In this document: positions 60,101 through 64,000 of the stretch, in pieces
Position numbering within the stretch: the first letter of the stretch is position 1
How the letters are laid out: each line of letters opens with the position of its first letter
Source: Owenia fusiformis
Lineage: Eukaryota; Annelida; Polychaeta; Sabellida; Oweniidae
DNA length: 64,000 bases
Assembly (NCBI GenBank): GCA_903813345.2
Contig: CAIIXF020000010.1
Location: 14,691,181 to 14,755,180, forward strand
Reading direction: 5' to 3'
Made by a program: the position numbers and the translations under genes
The notes under the pieces: generated by a model
Databases searched by the model: none
Seen by the model: the letters and a program-made list of their open reading frames with translations, nothing else
What the model was told of the DNA's origin: nothing

Positions 60101-62547
60101 ATCAACAGACTTGAGTCTGCTCATGCAATATCACTAGCCTTCCATTCACCTAACTAGTGATGATACTTTGATAGTTAACACTCCATTGCCTTGATATATA
60201 TCCATGATTGATGGGAGGAGTAAGACATGGAATATGCAATATCAGGGATAAAAAATGGAATTAGAAAGGTAATCTAATAGAATTTATATACTGGAATTAG
60301 GAATGAAGAAAAGAAGAAACGTGGAATATATAGGAAAATGAGGGTCTTAGAAATAAGGATTATGCAATATGAAGGATCGAATTAGTAAATAGAATATGAG
60401 AAATATCTACCCAGGCCTGACAAACTAAACATATATCAGAGACAGCCACGAGTTCAGCTTTAAGGCTTTAAATTGCAGAATTCACAGTTCCCATTTTTCT
60501 GTTTGACTAACTGACAAACACAATTTCCCTAATTAAGGTCAAGGGTCAGGGATATGATACAACACCAAAATCAAAGTGAATCTTGGAATTGTTCTACAAA
60601 CTTACACTTGATATATCACATAAGAATTTAGGAAACACATTAGACATTTATCATTTATTATGTATGCTAACAACATGTTCTATATAATTTGGAAACATTT
60701 TAATGAGAAAACAATCATACATATATATGCAAATTTATACTTTACTTACTACATGTACTCTGTACCCTTGTACTATAATACATTTGTATGGGAAATAAAC
60801 ATTTAATGTACCATTTGCATTCGTTCGACTTCACTTCTTAAAAGAGAGCTTCGTGTTCACTCTTTCAGTTTACAATAAATCTCTGATCTCATCAAGCCAA
60901 TCAGAGTTCGTCGTCGAAATACGGATGACTTTCTATATGGTCATATCCTCTGACATTCCGCATAGTTAATGAACATGTATTTAGCACATGTTCCTTCCAC
61001 TTTGCTGATTGATTGAGAAGGGGTCAGCGTGGTAGATTTGAAATGATTTATTACCTGTGCTGTCACAGGCACCAATCATCGGGGTAGGGCTACTAAACTG
61101 TTATATAGTCTAAACTAGGCAGAGTGTAGTCTATAACTAGACTTTGCGCGCAGGGTACATTTAATGAGACAACAACGACACATACACATACCCATATCAC
61201 ACTTATGACTAAAAACACGAACTATATTCTTTGGAAAATAATCAATTTATGAGAAAACAAACCTTTATCATCACCTGAATGCAATAACAAAAACATAAAT
61301 ATAACAAAATGTGAGAAAATATTTAAGGAAAGAAAGAAAACTAAGTCTAATCTTATTTTGGTCCATTCTTTGATTTATATGAAGGACATTTCTTCATCTT
61401 AAATCTTAAATAACTTAAATTTCTCAAAAACACAAATTAGGTTTGAATAAGAAACATAATGGGGTCCTTTTTATAAAATTTGAACATTTTACTCTCTACC
61501 TTTTGCTACCAATAAATTTAATAACCAACCAGAACAACAGCAACGCCAAAGCGTAGCGAATCCCATCGAACAGCCATGGATGGCATTTTTACAAACAAAG
61601 TATATAGCAAAAATGGCAGCCATTTTTCAAAATGGCCACCTTCTACCAAAAGTGTCATTAGACAGTGTGCCATGCTTATAGTATTCACATACCAAATATG
61701 AACAAAATCGCTCCACTACTTTTCGAGTTATAGCAAAAATCGTAAAATAATGAGTAAAGGCCGCCATTTTTTAAGATGGCTGCCATGTGCTTCTTAAATA
61801 TCTACATTTCTAGCTTCATTAATGTCCTATTTAATTTTTTTACATTTAAAACATATTTCTATTACAGTTTTACATATTGCACCTAAATTACTGTAAAATC
61901 GGCACTAAAATGGCCGCCATTTTTAAATGAGCGGCCATTTTGAAAATCGGCTCTCGAGCAGAACTTCTACCCCCATAGGGTATATGTGTACAAAATATGA
62001 ACAAAATCGGGCCAACGGTATTTGAGTTATTGCCTGTACGTACATACGGACGTACGTACGGACGTACGTACAGACGTACGTATGGACGGAGGGACGGAGG
62101 CGTTCCCTATATCCCTCCGAACTTCGTTCGATGGGATAATAAGTCATCAAGCCCCTGCCCAAATCTCCATTTCTTTCCTTAACTAATGCAGGGCAAATAT
62201 GAATAGGTGAGGCAAAAATTGAGTTGAGGCAACAACCTCAGTCACACAGTCTCTGTTGAAAAAATGTCTGCACTAATATTTTTGTACTTGCCTCGCCTGC
62301 CTCATGTTAGCTACCCCCACCCAGCCACCCCCCCCCTTCCTGATGCAATGTTAGAGAGACTGAAGTAGGTGGCAAAACAGGGGTGTGATGTAAGACTACA
62401 CAATAACTTTAAATGTGTTCCACAAACCTCTGCATTGAGTTTCTCTATGCTGACACTGCAGTTAGTTACAGAGATGGTGTCCATAATTTGGTGAAGCACC
62501 CCAACCATGAATGAGAGTTCCTTTGTCTCAATCTTTGCACGAATATT
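29938..62547 (-). CDS. C2CD2L: C2CD2/C2CD2L (TMEM24)-like SMP-C2 lipid-transfer protein, 5-prime end off window
   Basis: Vertebrate C2CD2L is an ER-anchored protein that moves phosphatidylinositol at ER-plasma membrane contacts. Sixteen exons join in phase: 62428-62547, 58747-58845, 58169-58378, 57381-57419, 49174-49252, 48662-48761, 46173-46237, 45116-45243, 44731-44902, 44116-44232, 42494-42658, 42266-42393, 39920-39974, 38384-38425, 35705-35854 and 29938-30176 (635 residues plus stop). Domain order is end of the SMP domain, C2 domain, a Ser/Thr-rich linker with the family signature TAVRQLT...PTRTSTLVI, and polybasic C-terminal segments. The linker strings TPSGTVITTTTTTT and TAVRQL closely resemble human C2CD2L (recalled, not searched). 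The ER-anchor and first SMP exons must lie beyond 64000. C2CD2 and C2CD2L arose within vertebrates as I recall, so this is probably the pre-duplication orthologue. Confidence 0.9.
30190..31690. repeat. AACACAGGTGAACATTAA minisatellite, split by a mariner element
   Basis: Degenerate tandem copies of a 15-20-bp unit (AACACAGGTGAACATTAA, AATAAACAGGTGAACATC) run from about 30190 to 30528 and resume at 31554 to about 31690. The mariner at 30529-31553 sits in the middle, so the array is older than the insertion. Confidence 0.75.
30529..31553 (-). mobile_element. Mariner-type element, transposase remnant, ~200-bp TIRs
   Basis: The 1025-bp element is flanked by TA on both sides. The ends begin CAGGGTGTCCAAGAAGTAAC and are inverted over about 200 bp (left to about 30730, right from about 31350) with moderate divergence. 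On the minus strand, HWDNAPVHKA (about 31145-31175) and then APSDFYLYGALKAKLAGQSF (about 31010-31069) are the second and third catalytic-Asp regions of a DD34D mariner transposase, ending in GDYVE. The first two thirds of the enzyme are missing, and stops lie between the two blocks, so it is dead. Confidence 0.9.
31985..32125. repeat. CAGTA-type simple repeat
   Basis: CAGTA/CAGTAC/TAGTA units occur in tandem, clean in the middle (about 32015-32040) and degenerate outwards. Confidence 0.85.
32890..33728. mobile_element. Non-autonomous TIR element, ~150-bp TIRs
   Basis: Arms 32890-33040 and 33579-33728 are inverted copies with roughly nine in ten bases alike (for example AACACAAATTCTCGGTAGAA, TGTCTACTTAGCAGTTTGTT). 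The 540-bp centre is rich in CACGTGA and TGACGTGTCA motifs and holds no recognised protein. The flanks are compatible with a TA target. Confidence 0.85.
34550..34625. repeat. AGGTCAAGGTCATTCTGCT tandem
   Basis: Three to four near-identical copies of a 19-base unit containing AGGTCA half-sites lie in tandem. The AGGTCA content resembles nuclear-receptor half-sites, but in a simple tandem this carries little weight. Confidence 0.7.
35705..35854 (-). CDS. C2CD2L: Internal exon: first polybasic module of the C2CD2L-like gene
   Basis: This 150-bp exon encodes NKKNKSLKNTLKKRFSRLRK followed by PRSHSADRASS and a Pro/Thr segment. Being 150 bp and in phase 1 at both ends, it can be skipped without changing frame. 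It resembles the last exon (SLKNTLKKRF against SNSLKKLFKR), so the protein can carry two membrane-binding polybasic stretches. Confidence 0.85.
36780..38320. repeat. ATGCTAATGYACTTGTAATG minisatellite, interrupted at 36994-37962
   Basis: Degenerate tandem copies of a unit of about 22-28 bases (ATGCTAATGTACTTGTAATGT) occupy about 36830-36990 and 37970-38310. Open frames across it, including a 153-codon one on the minus strand, are repeat artefacts. Confidence 0.75.
36994..37962. mobile_element. Composite insertion with duplicated foldback units
   Basis: Two direct copies of about 300-390 bp (from TATGAGGTTATATAATGG at 36998 and 37391) each contain a palindromic core around TATACTCGAGTGAGTATA / TCACGAGAGTATAAA. 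They also contain CATTTATGACGTCACTTGAT. They are followed by two 118-bp copies of a GTGGTATACGCTGGAGT-type unit (37730-37960). It splits the minisatellite around it. The family is not recognised. Confidence 0.55.
38384..44232 (-). CDS. C2CD2L: Linker exons of the C2CD2L-like gene
   Basis: Exons at 38384-38425, 39920-39974, 42266-42393, 42494-42658 and 44116-44232 encode the low-complexity, Ser/Thr- and Pro-rich linker between the C2 domain and the polybasic end. The block VNGDETVADTAVRQLT then SRPRTPTRTSTLVITS is the best family signature. The exon at 42494-42658 was taken to end at a GTGAAT donor, because only that phase joins to the acceptor at 42393. A stronger GTAAGT donor at 42608 would give a shorter exon in another phase. 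Confidence 0.75.
38605..38700. repeat. Dispersed repeat (AAGGCATTAACATGCAAAATG family)
   Basis: About 90 bases, including CATTAACATGCAAAATGCCA, CCTGCCATTTGTTACAGGCA and GGTGGTGACATAAAAT, recur at 41795-41915. Parts recur at 10560-10600 with 11065-11085, and at 44995-45020. Confidence 0.65.
41034..41054. repeat. (TCTA)n microsatellite
   Basis: Five tandem TCTA units. Confidence 0.9.
41795..41915. repeat. Dispersed repeat, second copy (AACATGCAAAATG family)
   Basis: It matches 38605-38700 through CATTAACATGCAAAATG, ACCTGCCATTTGTTACAG and GGTGGTGATGTAATAGA, with drift. It is intronic. Confidence 0.65.
44731..49252 (-). CDS. C2CD2L: C2-domain exons of the C2CD2L-like gene
   Basis: Five exons (49174-49252, 48662-48761, 46173-46237, 45116-45243, 44731-44902) encode one C2 domain. 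Its strands are RLLVKIIKANGL, DPYVVIELDEP, TVNPFWDEHFLF, VMFEVYDREKP, EDFLGCNIVHMEEL and the closing SGSITIEFLFLEP. Only some of the acidic calcium-loop residues are visible, and the loop 3 region (YDREKPPGEDF) is short, so calcium binding is uncertain. The exon at 45116-45243 must start at AGGACTTCC, because an upstream AG would bring in a stop. The last exon runs on into the linker motif TPSGTVITTTTTTTERPRD. Confidence 0.85.
45025..45100. mobile_element. 76-bp hairpin element just inside a 5-prime splice site
   Basis: A perfect inverted repeat of about 27 bases (TACCGTATTATCTCTATTAA...) has a 22-base loop. It begins 15 bases into the intron downstream of the donor of the exon at 45116-45243. 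By structure it is a tiny foldback MITE. Confidence 0.85.
45535..46097. mobile_element. Second non-autonomous element with tandem-array ends, 9-bp TSD
   Basis: This 563-bp element is flanked by perfect direct repeats GAAATTTTG (45526-45534 and 46098-46106). The left end carries four copies of a 16-17-base unit (CAACTCGTACCCAAGACA) and the right end three copies in opposite orientation. The interior is AT-rich and non-coding. Its architecture copies that of the element at 15343-16600, though the repeat unit is unrelated. A Mutator-like origin is inferred from the duplication length. Confidence 0.8.
46563..47764. repeat. AAATGGCCGCCATTTTTC family element with expanded core
   Basis: It starts with AACGCCAAAGCGTAGCGAAT CCCATCGAAC and ends with CGAACTTCGTTCGATGGGAT, so ATCCCATCGAAC is inverted at the two ends. 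The core is about five tandem copies (135-154 bp apart) marked by ATGAACAAAATCGCTCCACT and AAAATGGCCGCC palindromes. A GGAC microsatellite (47678-47721) sits near the right end. The short sister at 61528-62143 has one core copy. Confidence 0.75.
47817..48510 (-). mobile_element. Small piggyBac element with TTAA duplication
   Basis: TTAA flanks both ends (47813-47816 and 48511-48514). The termini are inverted: CCTTTACCATGCTGCC against CCTTTAGCGTGCTGCC, followed inside the right end by TCCGCCGGCAG repeats. On the minus strand a short frame (48152-48250) starts MVDKYDHNENVEEMDYDFEL, an acidic N-terminus like that of piggyBac transposases, then stops. The rest of the transposase is gone. The insertion interrupts a dispersed unit whose intact form (GACTTAATGTTAAATGAAG) lies at about 48570-48590. 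Confidence 0.85.
49754..51271 (+). mobile_element. Mariner-type element, second family, transposase remnant
   Basis: The 1518-bp element has TA duplications and inverted ends starting CGAGGGGTGATCAATAAGTA that match over about 190 bp, reaching the CCCGGGACC / GGTCCCGGGG motifs. On the plus strand, LLHMDNAPAHRSQ (about 50600-50640) and APYCPDLPTCDLFIL (about 50684-50728) are the second and third catalytic-Asp blocks of a mariner transposase. They lie in different frames, and the N-terminal two thirds is not recognisable. Its terminal sequence is unrelated to that of the mariner at 30529, so two families invaded this gene. Confidence 0.9.
50386..50424. repeat. Perfect hairpin inside the mariner
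   Basis: TAAGCGCCCCCCATTTT and AAAATCGGGGGGCGCTTA are inverted with a 4-5-base loop. It is GC-rich in an AT-rich setting and could be a tiny foldback insertion. Confidence 0.7.
54485..55030 (-). mobile_element. Crypton-like tyrosine-recombinase fragment with palindromic flank
   Basis: A minus-strand frame (54646-54918, 90 codons from ATG) contains SRFKNVKDEDIISLLESKDS and NTKKNLKLCTKLLVDFAQE. These resemble the N-terminal region found in Crypton and ZMYM/QRICH1-like recombinase-derived proteins. No catalytic R-H-R-Y part is present. Next to it, 54490-54630 forms a long imperfect palindrome (GGTTTACTGTCAAAATTATA and its complement). The upstream side (54930-55010) has ATTCACCGGCAATGCATTGC. 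It reads as an internally deleted element. Confidence 0.5.
58169..62547 (-). CDS. C2CD2L: SMP-domain C-terminal exons of the C2CD2L-like gene
   Basis: Exons 62428-62547 (40 codons), 58747-58845 (33) and 58169-58378 (70), all phase 0, encode the end of the SMP lipid-binding barrel. The stretch DLNISRVETAIIKAIHSAV aligns with STIEELIKDAIVSTQPA as I recall it from human C2CD2L, and SLAVSLHGAPEMKLRI with the preceding strand. The third exon runs into a Pro/Ser loop (PPTSPNSPASM) before the C2 domain. A 13-codon exon (57381-57419) links it to the C2 exons. Confidence 0.75.
59095..59800. repeat. Satellite with an exact 100-bp period
   Basis: Copies are marked by TTAACATTAAGTCAGTTGG at 59241, 59341, 59441, 59541 and 59641, plus diverged copies at each edge, about 6.6 units. 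Inner copies are almost identical. Single copies of the unit lie at 47785-47816 with 48511-48660, in reverse orientation. Open frames across it are artefacts. Confidence 0.95.
61528..62143. repeat. AAATGGCCGCCATTTTTC family element, short form
   Basis: It has the same left end (AACGCCAAAGCGTAGCGAAT) and right end (CGAACTTCGTTCGATGGGAT) as the element at 46563-47764, but only one core unit. A GTACGGAC microsatellite (62034-62099) replaces the pure GGAC tract. Both copies have the same orientation and lie in introns of one gene. Confidence 0.8.
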
Positions 62548-62571
62548 CTAAATAAGGAAGCAAAAGAAGCA

Positions 62572-64000
62572 AAGTTAGAAACAATTGGTACATCAGGCAT
62601 TGTATATTCATGTTAAAGCATGAAAATATTGTTATCATAAATTGTATTAAAAATACTATGCTTTTTGAATGGCATTTTATAAGTTAGAAACAATCGGTAC
62701 ATCAGGCATTGCATATACATTTTAAAGCATGAAAATATTGTTATCATAATTGTATTAAAAATACTATGCTTTTTGAATGGCATTTTATAAGTTAGAAACA
62801 ATCGGTACATCAGGCATTGCATATACATTTTAAAGCATGAAAATATTGTTATCATAATTATATCAAAAATACCATGCTTTTTGAATGGCATTTTATAAGT
62901 TAGAAACAATTGGTACATCAGGCATTGTATATACTGTACATGTTAAAGCATGATAATATTGTTTCATAATTGTATTAAAAATACTATGCTTTTTGAATGG
63001 CATTTTATAAGATAGAAACAATTGGTACATAAGGCATTGTATATACTGTACATGTTAAAGCATGAAAATATTGTTTTCATAATTGTATTAAAAATACTAT
63101 GCTTTTTGAATGGCATTTTATAAGTTAGAAACAATTGGTACATCAGGCATTGTATATACTGTACATGTTAAAGCATGAAAATATTGTTTCATAATTGTAT
63201 TAAAAATACTATGCTTTTTGAATGGCATTTTATAAGATAGAAACAATTGGTACATCAGGCATTGCATATACATTTTAAAGCATGAAAATATTGTTATCAT
63301 AATTGTATTAAAAATACTATGCTTTTTGAATGGCATTTTATAAGTTAGAAACAATTGGTACATCAGGCATTGTATATACTGTACATGTTAAAGCATGAAA
63401 ATATTGTTTCATAATTGTATTAAAAATACTATGCTTTTTGAATGGCATTTTATAAGATAGAAACAATTGGTACATCAAGCATTGCATATACATTTTAAAG
63501 CATGAAAATATTGTTACATAATTGTATTAAAAATACTATGCTTTTTGAATGGCATTTTATAAGTTAGAAACAATTGGTACATCAGGCATTGTATATACAT
63601 GTTAAAGCATGATAATATTGTTTCATAATTGTATTAAAAATACTATGCTTTTTGAATGGCATTTTATAAGATAGAAACAATTGGTACATCAGGCATTGTA
63701 TATACTGTACATGTTAAAGCATGATAATATTGTTTCATAATTGTATTAAAAATACTATGCTTTTTGAATGGCATTTTATAAGATAGAAACAATTGGTACA
63801 TTAGGCATTGTATATACTGTACATGTTAAAGCATGAAAATATTGTTTTCATAATTGTATTAAAAATACTATGCTTTTTGAATGGCATTTTATAAGTTAGA
63901 AACAATTGGTACATCAGGCATTGTATATACTGTACATGTTAAAGCATGAAAATATTGTTTCATAATTGTATTAAAAATACTATGCTTTTTGAATGGCATT
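62572..64000. repeat. Satellite with a 107-113-bp period running off the window
   Basis: About 13 copies of a unit marked by GTTAGAAACAATTGGTACAT, TTAAAGCATGAAAATATTG and ATACTATGCTTTTTGAATGG. Length variants come from TACTGTACATG insertions. It starts 25 bases upstream (in gene sense) of the first visible C2CD2L-like exon and continues past 64000. Long minus-strand frames across it are artefacts. Confidence 0.95.

Noticed and set aside
62613-63363. Frames with MYQLFLTYKMPFKKH repeats
   Set aside because: These are translations of the 107-113-bp satellite.

Overview
This window is nuclear DNA from an animal, most likely a marine invertebrate. The reasons are spliced genes with GT-AG introns and animal-type proteins, a tandem cluster of intronless rhodopsin-class receptors, an AT-rich background and a dense load of cut-and-paste DNA transposons, MITEs and satellites. 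I cannot name the phylum from the sequence alone. All gene models below were built by eye, joining exons by homology, splice sites and reading phase.

Layout. 1-1.3 kb: a repeat with a purine-rich tandem core that may be a solo LTR-like fossil. 2.4-8.5 kb (+): three complete, related, single-exon class A GPCR genes and one TM7-tail relic, clearly made by tandem duplication because flanking blocks are shared too. 8.6-18.7 kb (-): the first five coding exons (204 residues) of a PLP-dependent threonine/serine ammonia-lyase. Its C-terminal exons are not found in the window, so either the GPCR cluster lies within its next intron or the gene is cut short. Its 7.9-kb intron (10.3-18.2 kb) is a nest of inverted repeats, tRNA-like sequences and small transposons. 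21.0-24.8 kb (+): a complete eight-exon sorbitol dehydrogenase gene (354 residues), head to head with the ammonia-lyase. 29.9 kb to beyond 62.5 kb (-): sixteen in-phase exons (635 residues) of a C2CD2/C2CD2L (TMEM24) orthologue, covering the end of the SMP lipid-transfer domain, the C2 domain, the conserved linker and two polybasic C-terminal exons. Its start lies right of the window.

The large introns hold two mariner-type elements, a small piggyBac derivative with TTAA ends, a Crypton-like recombinase fragment, several TIR or foldback elements and three satellites, one with an exact 100-bp period. The most unusual signal is a pair of unrelated non-autonomous elements (15343-16600 and 45535-46097). 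Both have ends made of 15-17-bp tandem arrays in inverted orientation and both are flanked by perfect 9-bp direct repeats; one has split a tRNA-like sequence.

Functionally, the neighbours look like ordinary housekeeping genes (amino-acid catabolism, the polyol pathway, ER-plasma membrane lipid transfer) beside a lineage-specific chemoreceptor-like cluster. Nothing suggests that they act in one pathway.
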